NCBI GenBank assembly: GCA_004525465.1
Contig: SPCN01000001.1
Location: 1 to 35,478, forward strand
Source of the DNA: Chrysiogenales bacterium
Lineage (GTDB): Bacteria; Acidobacteriota; Aminicenantia; UBA2199
Reading direction: 5' to 3'
DNA: 35,478 nucleotides
In this document: piece by piece, positions 1 to 7,641 of the stretch
Layout of the letters: every line of letters begins with the position of its first letter
Numbering within the stretch: the stretch's first letter is position 1
Made by a program: the position numbers and the translations under genes
The notes under the pieces: generated by a model
The model's input: only the letters and a program-made list of their open reading frames with translations
What the model was told of the DNA's origin: nothing
Database searches by the model: none

Positions 1-2000
1 GCTTCCAGCAGCGGCGCGGCCGATATTTCCTCGCCCACCGCGTTCTTCATCCACAGCTGTGGAATGATGCGCCCGGCCTGGCACATGCGCTCCATTTCCG
101 TGCCCAGGTTCCTGCCGCCAAGATAGCTCTCCAACTGGAATGAGATCAGATGGCCCAGGGGATAGTCGGGGAGGTAGAGGGCGGCGTCGATCAGGTGCGA
201 GTAGGCGGCCAGGATGATCTGGTCGCGGCAGCCGAAGATCTCCGCATAATATTTGTTCCAAACCTGGCGGGCGCAGCCTATGACCGCCTTGCGCAATGCT
301 TCCGGATTGGCCCCGGGATTCTTGTAGAGCCAGCTCCACACTTTCATGTCCACCAGCGCCACTCCTGCGATCTCAAAGGTCATCCAGAGCGTATCCAGGG
401 CTTTCAGCTGCAGGGTGCTGTGTGTTTTGTTCTTCAGGCCGAGGATCTCCAGGTCGCGGTTCTGGAAAAGGAAGGCGAAGGCCTCGCTGACTGCCGTATT
501 GGGCACGCCGGCCAGGAGGTAGGAGTCGACCTTGTGCAGCGAAAGCGTCTGCTCGACGCAGTGGCCGAGCTCGTGCATGGCCACGTTGAAGCTCTGGTAG
601 TTCATGCCGCCGCGATCGGCCCGGGTGCGCAACCGCGACCTCTCCGAGCGCATCATGGCCCCCCAGGCGTGGCCGGCGCCGCGGGCCGGGTCCACGGCAA
701 CGCGGGCGGCAATGAAGTCGGCGCTTTTGGCCGTGAAGCCCAGTTCCTGGAGAATGGCGCGCATGTCCTTGGCAAAGGCGTTCAGGTTGGCGTATTTCTG
801 GCCGACGCGGCGGTCCAGTTCGCCTTGCGAAATTTTTGCATTGGGCTTGAAGCCGTTGTACCAGATGTCGAAGGGTTTCAGTTTTCGTCCCAGGCGCTTT
901 TCCACAAGAACGGCCGTGTCTTTCACCTCGGTTGAATTCAGCACTTCCTCGAAAAGTTTTTCCGTGGCGGCCTCGTCCAGCTCGCGTTCCAGTTCGAATT
1001 TACGCTGGGCATGGCTGGGCAGTGACGGAAAATACTCATCCATGTCTTTCATGGCCTTGAATATGTTGAGCAGCTGCAGGTAGCGGGTATTGGGCTCCGG
1101 GGTCCAGCCGATCTCTTTGCTGTCTTTATAGACCTTGTTCCTGAATGGATTCCAGAAAAAATCCCCGCGGTTGACCATGGTTTTGGGAATATCCTGCTGG
1201 ATGATGCGCTTGAGTACTTCGTGGATCATCTCCTGGCCTTCCAGGCCGTGCTTTTCGGCATAGAGGCCCTTGAGGTGGTCGCGCAGCCCCCAGTGGCTGA
1301 TGAGGTGCAAACTTTCCGGGAAAAATGATTTCCCCTGGTTGTCGAGCAGGCGCCCCATGTGGATGTTGTATTCGGATATGTAGGTTTCGGCTTCGTTCAG
1401 GGCCGCGGCCGCATTCTGGTTTGTCCGGGCCGGCAGCCGGGAAAGGATCAGGTCGCCGCAGCGGGCATAGGCCCAGTCGCGCCGGTCCCAGGCCGGCCCC
1501 AGCTCGGTCTTTTCGGCCAGGGTATAGGAGGGGAAGTTCAGCAGGATATCGAAGGCGATCTGGCTTTCGAACAGGTCTTCGCTGAGGTGGGCCATGGGGT
1601 CGAAACGGCCGAAGCGCTGGTCGATAGGCAGTATCCCGCCCCAGTCCAGTTGCAAAGGTCTTTTCAGGTCCAGGCTGATCTTGTTCAGATGGCCGTAAAG
1701 CGATTCGAAGTTGCTCTCGAGTCGTTTGAAGAGGACTTGCAGCTTGTCCGGATCGGCGATAAAGTTCAGCTTGCAGAATTTCATGAATTCATCAACGCTG
1801 CCGTCGGAGCTGCGCCAGAAGGCTGCGGTTTGCTGCACGCCGCGATCGATGCGCAGCTTCTGTGTATCGCCGTACCTGCCCAGAAGATATTCGCGGATGC
1901 TGTCCTGGGTATCCTTGTCGATAAACATGGTATCGCCTCCCAAAGGCGCGAAAAACATCAGCGCCAATGCTATTGTTAAGAATATGCTGTTTTTTTTCAA
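1..2000 (-). CDS. Exported M3-like zinc metallopeptidase, C-terminus cut by window edge
   Basis: The frame is open from a TTG at 2000 to the left window edge (666 full codons), so the C-terminus is missing. I chose TTG because GGGAGG lies 5 nt upstream and the first residues (MKKNSIFLTIALALMFFAPL) form a signal peptide; the ATG at 1928 would cut this off. HELGH is at residues 476-480 and a candidate third zinc ligand, Glu506 in a SEAFAF context, lies 26 residues later. HExxH followed by Glu at about this distance is the gluzincin arrangement of M3 oligopeptidases. The product is probably a secreted or periplasmic peptidase. The rest of the sequence does not match a subfamily I know, so the exact family is inferred. 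It is transcribed alone, in the same direction as the M1 peptidase operon upstream. Confidence 0.8.
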   Translation of the reverse strand, partial: MKKNSIFLTIALALMFFAPLGGDTMFIDKDTQDSIREYLLGRYGDTQKLRIDRGVQQTAAFWRSSDGSVDEFMKFCKLNFIADPDKLQVLFKRLESNFESLYGHLNKISLDLKRPLQLDWGGILPIDQRFGRFDPMAHLSEDLFESQIAFDILLNFPSYTLAEKTELGPAWDRRDWAYARCGDLILSRLPARTNQNAAAALNEAETYISEYNIHMGRLLDNQGKSFFPESLHLISHWGLRDHLKGLYAEKHGLEGQEMIHEVLKRIIQQDIPKTMVNRGDFFWNPFRNKVYKDSKEIGWTPEPNTRYLQLLNIFKAMKDMDEYFPSLPSHAQRKFELERELDEAATEKLFEEVLNSTEVKDTAVLVEKRLGRKLKPFDIWYNGFKPNAKISQGELDRRVGQKYANLNAFAKDMRAILQELGFTAKSADFIAARVAVDPARGAGHAWGAMMRSERSRLRTRADRGGMNYQSFNVAMHELGHCVEQTLSLHKVDSYLLAGVPNTAVSEAFAFLFQNRDLEILGLKNKTHSTLQLKALDTLWMTFEIAGVALVDMKVWSWLYKNPGANPEALRKAVIGCARQVWNKYYAEIFGCRDQIILAAYSHLIDAALYLPDYPLGHLISFQLESYLGGRNLGTEMERMCQAGRIIPQLWMKNAVGEEISAAPLLE

Positions 2001-2019
2001 CGGGGCCTCCCGGGCCTTG

Positions 2020-2048
2020 AATGTAGCATGAGGGGCTCCAAAAATCAA
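2020..2048 (-). promoter_or_regulatory. Candidate sigma-70 promoter of the M3-like peptidase
   Basis: On the minus strand TTGATT (2048-2043) is followed after 17 nt by TACATT (2025-2020), with an upstream TGC giving an extended -10. The start would lie about 12 nt before the TTG codon, leaving a short leader that still contains the GGGAGG ribosome site. The call rests on sequence match only. Confidence 0.45.
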
Positions 2049-2071
2049 GGCAGAAGGGAAAGAGCTAGGTG

Positions 2072-2205
2072 TACGGTGTACGGTATACGGTTGACGGTGA
2101 AGAAAGATGGGCGAAATGAAATCGTTGCCGTCTGCTTGAGAAATCCTTTCTCATTTTATTATTCTCTTTTTCTTTCCTGACCGTAAACCGTCAACCGTCG
2201 GCCGT
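2072..2205. repeat. Two opposed tracts of degenerate 7-nt tandem repeats
   Basis: At 2072-2099 four consecutive heptamers read TACGGTG, TACGGTA, TACGGTT, GACGGTG. At 2178-2205 four heptamers read TGACCGT, AAACCGT, CAACCGT, CGGCCGT, which is the same ACGGT core in inverted orientation. The second tract ends against the TAG stop codon (2206-2208) of the upstream membrane-protein gene. Between the arms is a small hairpin (TGAGAAA/TTTCTCA, 2137-2153) followed by a T-rich stretch on the plus strand. No gene is seen here. Heptamer tracts with other units recur at 5251-5435 and 7418-7445. Confidence 0.7.
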
Positions 2206-3084
2206 CTACCCAGTTTTTCCCATGTTCTCTCTGGTGAACTCGATCTCGGTCGCGAAGAACAGCACTTTGCTCCATTGGCGACAGAGTACATAGAACTGCT
2301 GCCAGAGGAAAACCAGCAGGACCAGCAGCGGGCGGTTCTTGGGCAGCAGGCGGACGATCTCCAGGTAAAAAAATGTCAGCGCCACAAAAACCAGCCCGGC
2401 CAGCAGATAGAGCCCCCAGGCTTTGAAAAATCCCCGCCTCATGAATTTCAGCGTCAGCCAGGTTTCCTTCAGCACTTTTTTCCGGGCGCCGGTCACCAGG
2501 CCGATCTTAATGTAATCGAAAAACATGGCCACCACGGTCAGCAACAGAACCAGGACGAGAAAGCGCAGGTTGCTAACGATCATTGCCGGCCATTCGGTCG
2601 GAGCCCGGCGGCGGAATATCTCCAGGAAAGCCTTGAGTAAAGGATAAAATATTCCTATGAATATGAGATAGACCGGGATGGAGAAGAGGAACAAACGGAA
2701 AAAGCGCCAGAAATAGAGGCCGCAATCGTGAAAAAAATCGGCCAGGGTAGTTTTGGCTTCCTGGCGGTTCAAACAGCCGATGATGCCGCCGTTGAGAAAG
2801 ACCGACAGCAGAAGGTACAAAACCGCCGCCAGCAGCGCCGAGCCAAGGACCGCCGGAGTGACATTCATGTAACGGTAAATGAAATCGGCCAGCCAGAAGA
2901 TATCCAGCTTCTGCAGGGTATGCTCTGCTGAAAAAGAATGGGACATGTGCTTCATTATCAGGAAGAAAAACGGCGTGACGGCGAAAAGCGAAAACAGAAT
3001 ATTAACCGTCCACAGCCTGACGGCCAGGCGGCTCTTTCTGAAACTGAGGATCATAGCCCTGCCTAATATTTTAAAATTACCCAT
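2206..3084 (-). CDS. Six-helix integral membrane protein, function unknown
   Basis: This 292-aa protein has about six hydrophobic segments, near residues 24-44, 75-97, 130-150, 168-190, 220-243 and 252-270. No catalytic or transport motif is visible. It follows the M1 peptidase gene by 10 nt: the peptidase stop is fused to an AAGGAG ribosome site 6 nt before this ATG, so the two genes are almost certainly cotranscribed and translationally linked. That coupling suggests a membrane partner for peptide processing or lipid/envelope work, but this is inference. Its stop codon lies at the edge of an intergenic heptamer repeat. I do not recognise the family. Confidence 0.75.
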   Translation of the reverse strand: MGNFKILGRAMILSFRKSRLAVRLWTVNILFSLFAVTPFFFLIMKHMSHSFSAEHTLQKLDIFWLADFIYRYMNVTPAVLGSALLAAVLYLLLSVFLNGGIIGCLNRQEAKTTLADFFHDCGLYFWRFFRLFLFSIPVYLIFIGIFYPLLKAFLEIFRRRAPTEWPAMIVSNLRFLVLVLLLTVVAMFFDYIKIGLVTGARKKVLKETWLTLKFMRRGFFKAWGLYLLAGLVFVALTFFYLEIVRLLPKNRPLLVLLVFLWQQFYVLCRQWSKVLFFATEIEFTRENMGKTG

Positions 3085-3094
3085 GGTGCACTCC

Positions 3095-5179
3095 TTAGCT
3101 CATGCTGGCGGCGAATTGCAGCAGGTTCTGGATCCAGAACAGCAGTTTTCCGGTCCAGCGCATGGTCCCGGCCATGTTGGCCTTGACGATGAAACTATTG
3201 TTGCTCAGGTTGCGATCGATCAGGAACACGTTGTCGGGATCGATGTGGGCGTACTTGATTTTGCTGGCGCCGGTAAAACTGAACTCTGTCCAGCGGCCAT
3301 GGCCGTCCCAATAATTTGTTCTTTTTGTGCCGTCCTCGAAGGCGGTTATGATTTTGAGCTTGACGCCGGGGCCGGGCCGCGCCTCGCCGAGGCGCCGGAT
3401 CCGGACCAGGGAACGGTACACGGGTTTTTTGTTTTTCTCGTCAAGTTCACGGGCCGCCCGGGCCGTGATCTCACTTTTCTTCCCCTGGCCGTCGAAAATG
3501 CCGCGGCTGGTCTTGATCTCGTGCGAGCTGACGCTGTCGATGGCGTAGTCCCATTCCTTGGTGCTGAAGAACAATTCGTCGAAGAACCAGTTCAGATCGC
3601 GACCGCTGACTTCGTTGGCCGTGGCAATGAAATCTTTGCTGGTTGGATGGCGAAAACGGAAGCGGCTCTGGAAGGCGCGCATGACCCGCAGCATGACCTC
3701 CTTGCCGATGAGATTTTCCAGAGTATTCAAGCAGGTCGACGCCCGCATGTAGACATTTAGTGCATAGCTCATGGAATCATAGAACTTCCAGGTTGTGGTG
3801 ACGACCGGGTCGGTTGTGGCGACCTGGATGGCCGCGGCGCGGTCGCTTTCCTTATCGGTATACGTGAGCGCGCCGCTGTAGCGGGTCAGGGGAATGCCGA
3901 ACAGGGTCAGGGGAAGGGCACCGGATCCGTAGGCCTTGGCCAGCACCTTGCCGGTGGAATAGGTGTTGATGCCCTCGTCCAGCCAGGCCTCCTCGAATTC
4001 GTTGCTGGCCGCAAGGCCGTACCAGTAGCCATGGCCGAATTCATGGATGATCACCATTTCGGGATGGTTGGCCTGCGGGCTGGGCAGGACCTGGGTGCCG
4101 GCGGTGAAAATGGTCTGGTATTCCATGCCGCCGCTGCGACTGCGAAAGGGCGGGTCGACCAGGGTGACCTGCGCGTATGGGTAGGGCCCGTACCAGAGGC
4201 CGTAATATTTCAGGGCCATGCGCAGGGCCTTGAAATGGCGCTCGACCTGGGCGCGGTGCTCGGGGTTGATCAGCAGGATCATTTTCACGTCGGGCAGTTT
4301 CACCGCTTCCAGGGGCAAGCGCAGGGTGCCGGCGATTTCCCGGTACTCGGCCGGGCTGACCTCGTTGGCGGCGATGAAATCGCGTTCGATCTTGATGTAA
4401 TCTGGGTCGGCGGTCCAGGCGAAATCGTGGATGCGCTCCTGCTCGAAGGTATAGGTTGAGGTTTTGCGTCCCGAATCGTTCTTGCGGGCCGTCTCTTTCC
4501 CGGCCGCGCCCACCACGTATTCATTGGGCACGGTGATATGCACCCGGAAACGGGCGAAGTCGGCGAAAAATTCGCTGTTCAGGTGGTACTGGTGGCAGTT
4601 CCAGCCCTTGCCCTGCTGGTAGACGCCGGGCTTGGGGAACCACTGGCCGATGAAGTAGCCGTTATGGTAATAGCCGGAGCGGCTGATTGTTCTCGGCACC
4701 CGGGCCTTGAAATTTAATTCCAGCTTCACGGTTTCCCCGGGCAGCAGCGGCTTGGGCAGCTTGACGCGCATGACGGTCTGGTCGTCGCGATTGCGCGGTT
4801 CATCGGGGCTCATGAACTGTATGGCAGCGGTCAGGTCGGTCCCGTCGGCCAGGCGGATCTTTTCCACGTCGATCCAGCCCCAGCCTCCGTCCGGGACCCT
4901 GGTGTCGCCGTTGAAGGTGCCGGAAGGGTCTTCGCGCCGGGCTTCGCTCATCAGGACGCTTTTTTCATTTTTAAAGGCGTTCCAGTAAAGGTGGAACCAG
5001 AAATCCGGGATGGCGTCGCGGCTGGTGTTGGTCCAGCTGATGGTCTCCCGTCCCTGCAGCATTTTTTTGGCCGGGTCGAGACGGACCCAAATTTCATAAT
5101 CGATCGGGTCCTTGCTCGCCTCGGCGGCCAAGGCCAGGAACAGCAAGAAAAGCAGAAAGGACATTAGGGTTCTCTTCAT
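3095..5179 (-). CDS. Secreted M1-family zinc aminopeptidase-like protein
   Basis: The 694-aa protein starts with a signal peptide (hydrophobic run at residues 5-19). The M1 catalytic core is clear: HEFGH at 379-383 with Glu402 exactly 18 residues further on in WLDEG, the HExxH-x18-E zinc site. The upstream GGMEY at 350-354 corresponds to the GxMEN exopeptidase motif, with Tyr in place of Asn. About 300 residues of beta-rich N-terminal domain precede the thermolysin-like domain. The protein should cleave N-terminal residues from peptides outside the cytoplasm. It is shorter than E. coli PepN (about 870 aa) and resembles the compact M1 proteins common in Bacteroidetes and Acidobacteria. The start is supported by GAGG 7 nt upstream. 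A membrane-protein gene follows in the same operon. Confidence 0.9.
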   Translation of the reverse strand: MKRTLMSFLLFLLFLALAAEASKDPIDYEIWVRLDPAKKMLQGRETISWTNTSRDAIPDFWFHLYWNAFKNEKSVLMSEARREDPSGTFNGDTRVPDGGWGWIDVEKIRLADGTDLTAAIQFMSPDEPRNRDDQTVMRVKLPKPLLPGETVKLELNFKARVPRTISRSGYYHNGYFIGQWFPKPGVYQQGKGWNCHQYHLNSEFFADFARFRVHITVPNEYVVGAAGKETARKNDSGRKTSTYTFEQERIHDFAWTADPDYIKIERDFIAANEVSPAEYREIAGTLRLPLEAVKLPDVKMILLINPEHRAQVERHFKALRMALKYYGLWYGPYPYAQVTLVDPPFRSRSGGMEYQTIFTAGTQVLPSPQANHPEMVIIHEFGHGYWYGLAASNEFEEAWLDEGINTYSTGKVLAKAYGSGALPLTLFGIPLTRYSGALTYTDKESDRAAAIQVATTDPVVTTTWKFYDSMSYALNVYMRASTCLNTLENLIGKEVMLRVMRAFQSRFRFRHPTSKDFIATANEVSGRDLNWFFDELFFSTKEWDYAIDSVSSHEIKTSRGIFDGQGKKSEITARAARELDEKNKKPVYRSLVRIRRLGEARPGPGVKLKIITAFEDGTKRTNYWDGHGRWTEFSFTGASKIKYAHIDPDNVFLIDRNLSNNSFIVKANMAGTMRWTGKLLFWIQNLLQFAASMS

Positions 5180-5200
5180 GGGCGCACCTCAATTGATTCC

Positions 5201-5229
5201 ATTATCCGTTAAACGGCCGTCGGATTCAA
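5201..5229 (-). promoter_or_regulatory. Candidate sigma-70 promoter of the M1 peptidase operon
   Basis: On the minus strand TTGAAT (5229-5224), a 17-nt spacer and GATAAT (5206-5201) lie 22 nt upstream of the ATG at 5179. Only the first base of the -10 departs from consensus. Confidence 0.5.
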
Positions 5230-5250
5230 ATGTTTCAAGAAAAGAGTGGA

Positions 5251-5435
5251 AATTTAAATCCCAAATTCCAAGCACCAAATCACAAATAAGCTCCAAGCAC
5301 CAATTTCCCAATGACCCAAACAAAAAAAGATTTGCAAAAGCTCTTGTTTTGGACATTTAATTTTGGAATTTGGTGCTTGTGATTTGAAATTATATTTGTT
5401 CTTCAACATCGAACATCGAACTTCGAACTTGGAAC
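5251..5435. repeat. AT-rich intergenic repeat with inverted arms and heptamer tract
   Basis: The 265-bp gap between the CBS-ATPase gene and the M1 peptidase gene is repetitive. Near 5261-5280 and 5361-5385 two arms share the 12-nt core CAAGCACCAAAT in inverted orientation. The left side also shows loose CCAA-containing units spaced 7 nt apart (about 5261-5325). At 5408-5435 four clean heptamers read ATCGAAC, ATCGAAC, TTCGAAC, TTGGAAC. No ORF of credible length uses this DNA. I recall similar CCAAATTCC-type repeats from many uncultured bacterial genomes, but have not verified this. Confidence 0.65.
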
Positions 5436-5444
5436 CTCTGTTTT

Positions 5445-6392
5445 CTAGATCAACGGCCAGGTCTGCGTGGGCAGATAGAAGATCATCTCCACCTGGGTGC
5501 CGACTTTCTTTTCGGAAATGATCACCAGTTTGTCGGCGAAGCGCTTCATGTTGGCGATGCCCATGCCGGCGCCGAAGCCGCGCTCGCGGATGTAATCGGG
5601 GGCGGTCGAGTACCCTTCCTTCATGGCCTTGTCCAGGTCTTCGATACCGATACCATTGTCCACCACACGCACGATGAAGCGGTCTTCATGCTGAAAAAAG
5701 TAGATATCGCCCTGACCGCGGCTATGGATGACCACGTTGGTCTCGGCCTCATAGGTGGCCACGCCGACGCGGCGCACAATGTCGCTGTGAAAACTCTTAC
5801 CGGTCAGGAACTGTTTGAGCATGGCGGCGCCCGTGCCGGCGGCGTCGATGTCGCTGCTGTCGATCTGGTAGTGGAATTCGGCTTCCTCGATCTTCAGCTT
5901 TTCGCCGGTAATGGCCGAGTATTCGGTGTTCAGGGTGCTGGTGCGTTTCTGGTCGTGGATGTAGATGAGGTTGAACTTTTCCAGGATGCCATGCAGGATG
6001 TCTTCCTTGCTGATGATGCCGCAGACGCGTTTATCGTCGTCGACCACCGGGAAGCGGCCGTACTTGTAATTTTCGAACTTGTCCACCACATCGGCCAGCG
6101 AGTCGTCCTTGTGGATGGTGACGACCTGGGTAGACATGATCCGGTGGATGGGGTCGTTGATCTTGTTGAATTCGAAGGCGTGAATGATGTCCTCGATGCT
6201 GATGATGCCGATCAGCTGCTTGTTCTCGTCGACCACCGGCATGCCCGAGATCTTCTTGATCTTCATCAGTTCCTTGGCGTGGGCGATCTTTTTGTCGGCG
6301 GAGATCTCGACCACGTTGGAACTCATGATCTCTCCGGCCTTGATATCCTCAAAAATGGCCGCGTAGCGGGCCAGCTTGTTATTTTCCGACAT
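5445..6392 (-). CDS. CBS-CBS-HATPase regulator (anti-sigma/kinase-like)
   Basis: The start is set at ATG 6392, giving 315 aa, because GGGG lies about 5 nt upstream; the open frame extends further but its extra residues lack family character. Two CBS domains (about residues 17-72 and 82-137) would bind adenosine nucleotides. A GHKL ATPase domain follows: N-box near 215-219, G1 DNGIGI at 245-250 and G2 GFGAGMGIANM at 272-282. No phosphoacceptor His domain is seen, so it resembles RsbW-type switch kinases more than sensor kinases. It overlaps the upstream DRTGG gene by 14 nt, so the two are coexpressed. CBS-ATPase plus DRTGG pairs are known from [FeFe]-hydrogenase loci of Clostridia and Thermotogae; here the neighbour is a formate dehydrogenase operon. 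A role in sensing energy or redox state for that operon is inferred. Confidence 0.85.
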   Translation of the reverse strand: MSENNKLARYAAIFEDIKAGEIMSSNVVEISADKKIAHAKELMKIKKISGMPVVDENKQLIGIISIEDIIHAFEFNKINDPIHRIMSTQVVTIHKDDSLADVVDKFENYKYGRFPVVDDDKRVCGIISKEDILHGILEKFNLIYIHDQKRTSTLNTEYSAITGEKLKIEEAEFHYQIDSSDIDAAGTGAAMLKQFLTGKSFHSDIVRRVGVATYEAETNVVIHSRGQGDIYFFQHEDRFIVRVVDNGIGIEDLDKAMKEGYSTAPDYIRERGFGAGMGIANMKRFADKLVIISEKKVGTQVEMIFYLPTQTWPLI

Positions 6393-6735
6393 CGCTGCCC
6401 CGCAATCCGGTGGCGTAGAGCTTGCCGCACGAGGAATAGAGGTAGCTGCGGGTGCGCAGCAGGAGAAAATCGTTCTCGCGGGCATAGGCGATGGTTTCCG
6501 GGGCGATGTTCTTGCCGCGGACCACGATCAGTCCCAGCAGATCGGTGACCAGGGCGGTGCGGATCACCTGCGGATAAGTGTAGCCGGTCAGAACCATCAT
6601 CCCGGGTTGGGTCAGGGCCAGGATGTCGCTGATCATATCGCTGGCTCCAACCGATTTCACCTCTTCATCCAGTTTGCTTTCCCCGGATAGGACTTCGGCC
6701 TCAAGCAGGGCGACGATGTCGCGGACTTTGATCAT
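6379..6735 (-). CDS. DRTGG-domain protein
   Basis: The 118-aa protein matches the small stand-alone DRTGG proteins, a fold also found in phosphotransacetylase and CBS-domain proteins. Typical stretches are VRDIVALLEAEVLSG at the N-terminus, the central GMMVLTGY and the LLGLIVVRG strand. The C-terminal residues contain two Cys or polar positions but no catalytic motif. A GAGG element lies 9 nt before the ATG. The 3' end overlaps the CBS-ATPase gene. A paralogue at 7642-7977 opens the divergent formate dehydrogenase operon, which ties this regulatory pair to that complex. The molecular function is unknown; ligand sensing or protein docking is the usual suggestion. Confidence 0.8.
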   Translation of the reverse strand: MIKVRDIVALLEAEVLSGESKLDEEVKSVGASDMISDILALTQPGMMVLTGYTYPQVIRTALVTDLLGLIVVRGKNIAPETIAYARENDFLLLRTRSYLYSSCGKLYATGLRGSDVGK

Positions 6736-6782
6736 GTTTTTAAACCTCGCCGCGACGCCGGGCGGTTGGCGCCGCCGCTATT

Positions 6783-7337
6783 TCAGTTTTCAGTGTAGAT
6801 TTCCTTTTCGTACCAGGTCTCCAGGCGCAGTTTGTGCTTGGCTTCTTCCTGGGCCAGGGCCAGGAAGGTCTCGCGCATGGGCTCGTCCTCGGCCATAGCC
6901 GCCAGGTCATTGTAGAATTTGAACGAGGCTTTTTCCCGGCGCATGGCCACGATCAGGGCTTCCTGGTAGTCCATGTCCGGTGTGGGTAAGATGTCGACCA
7001 GGTAGTCGACGATTTTAAGGTCGGTCACCTGCTTGGCCGAGGGTTTGAAGGTGCTGCCGCTCTTGACCCGCTGCAGCTTCTCTTTGTGCTGGTTTTCCTC
7101 GCCGGCGAACTGAATGAATTGCTCGCGCAGGGCCTTGTTGTCCAGCTTGTTCGACCAATCCAGGTAGAATTGGCGGGCTTCTTCTTCTTTTTCGATGGCG
7201 AAATCCAGGACTTCCTGAACGGATTTGAATGTGGAAAGAATCATCATGGGTTCGCCGCAACAGACCAGCTGTCCCTTGCCTTCGGCGATCACCTTGACGA
7301 TCTTCCCGCAGATGGAGCATTTGTAAAAATCGGTCAT
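6783..7337 (-). CDS. Desulforedoxin-rubrerythrin fusion, peroxide/oxygen defence
   Basis: The N-terminus carries a desulforedoxin-type Fe(SCys)4 site: Cys7, Cys10, Cys26 and Cys27 (CSICG ... CCGEP). From about residue 40 a ferritin-like four-helix domain follows, with the diiron ligand pattern of rubrerythrins: Glu in the EKEEEARQFY helix, EENQH, Glu in RREKASFKFY, and EEAKH. The 184-aa protein therefore looks like a reversed rubrerythrin that delivers electrons from its own rubredoxin-like iron to a diiron centre to reduce H2O2 or O2. This suits protection of oxygen-labile formate dehydrogenase next door. GGAGG lies 5 nt before the ATG. It is the first gene of the minus-strand run and has its own promoter candidate. 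Confidence 0.88.
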   Translation of the reverse strand: MTDFYKCSICGKIVKVIAEGKGQLVCCGEPMMILSTFKSVQEVLDFAIEKEEEARQFYLDWSNKLDNKALREQFIQFAGEENQHKEKLQRVKSGSTFKPSAKQVTDLKIVDYLVDILPTPDMDYQEALIVAMRREKASFKFYNDLAAMAEDEPMRETFLALAQEEAKHKLRLETWYEKEIYTEN

Positions 7338-7367
7338 GGGTACCTCCCCAGATTTGTGAACTTCCTG

Positions 7368-7396
7368 ATTTTAGCACTGAAATAAAAAATCCGCAA
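7368..7396 (-). promoter_or_regulatory. Candidate promoter of the rubrerythrin-regulator genes
   Basis: On the minus strand TTGCGG (7396-7391), a 17-nt spacer and TAAAAT (7373-7368), with TGC just upstream as an extended -10. It lies 31 nt before the ATG at 7337. Confidence 0.5.
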
Positions 7397-7417
7397 ATCC
7401 CAAGTTCGTCGAGCTAT

Positions 7418-7445
7418 CGTGATGCGTGATGTGTTATGCGTGATG
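7418..7445. repeat. Heptamer tandem repeat tract
   Basis: Four consecutive 7-nt units read CGTGATG, CGTGATG, TGTTATG, CGTGATG. It lies in the divergent intergenic region between the rubrerythrin and DRTGG genes and shares only its period, not its unit sequence, with the tracts at 2072-2205 and 5408-5435. Confidence 0.7.
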
Positions 7446-7455
7446 AGAGAAGAGG

Positions 7456-7483
7456 GTAGGGGCGCGGCCTGCCGCGCCCCTAC
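7456..7483. repeat. Perfect GC-rich palindrome, REP-like
   Basis: A 13-nt arm GTAGGGGCGCGGC, a 2-nt CT spacer and its exact reverse complement make a 28-nt perfect hairpin directly after the heptamer tract. Related palindromes with the same GGGGC...GCCCC logic lie at 17721-17744 and 17800-17822, so this appears to be a dispersed intergenic element. No T-run follows, so it is not a standard terminator. Confidence 0.75.
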
Positions 7484-7530
7484 GCCCGGAATTTTCTTAT
7501 CTAAAATAAAATTTTTATTCAAATTATATC

Positions 7531-7557
7531 TTGACTTTTAAGCCGATTTTTTATAAC
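7531..7557 (+). promoter_or_regulatory. Candidate promoter of the formate dehydrogenase operon
   Basis: TTGACT (7531-7536) and TATAAC (7552-7557) are separated by a short 15-nt spacer, about 85 nt before the first ORF of the operon. The short spacer keeps confidence low. It is the best match in the AT-rich stretch between the palindrome and the first gene. Confidence 0.35.
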
Positions 7558-7641
7558 ATGAATTTTACATGTGACTCCGGCCGCGGATTGCGTCCAGGGT
7601 CAGGTTTTTTACCCGCGGATACGCTGAAGAGGAGAAAATAG

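Noticed and set aside
2137..2160. TGAGAAA/TTTCTCA hairpin followed by T-rich DNA as a terminator
   Set aside because: It is oriented for a plus-strand transcript, but no plus-strand gene precedes it; on the minus strand no T-run follows.
5408..5435. Possible short CRISPR array
   Set aside because: The units are 7 nt long with no spacers, and no cas gene is in the window.
5688..6548. A 286-residue open frame on the plus strand
   Set aside because: It is antisense to the CBS-ATPase gene; Asp/Val/His-rich low-complexity residues mirror that gene's codons.
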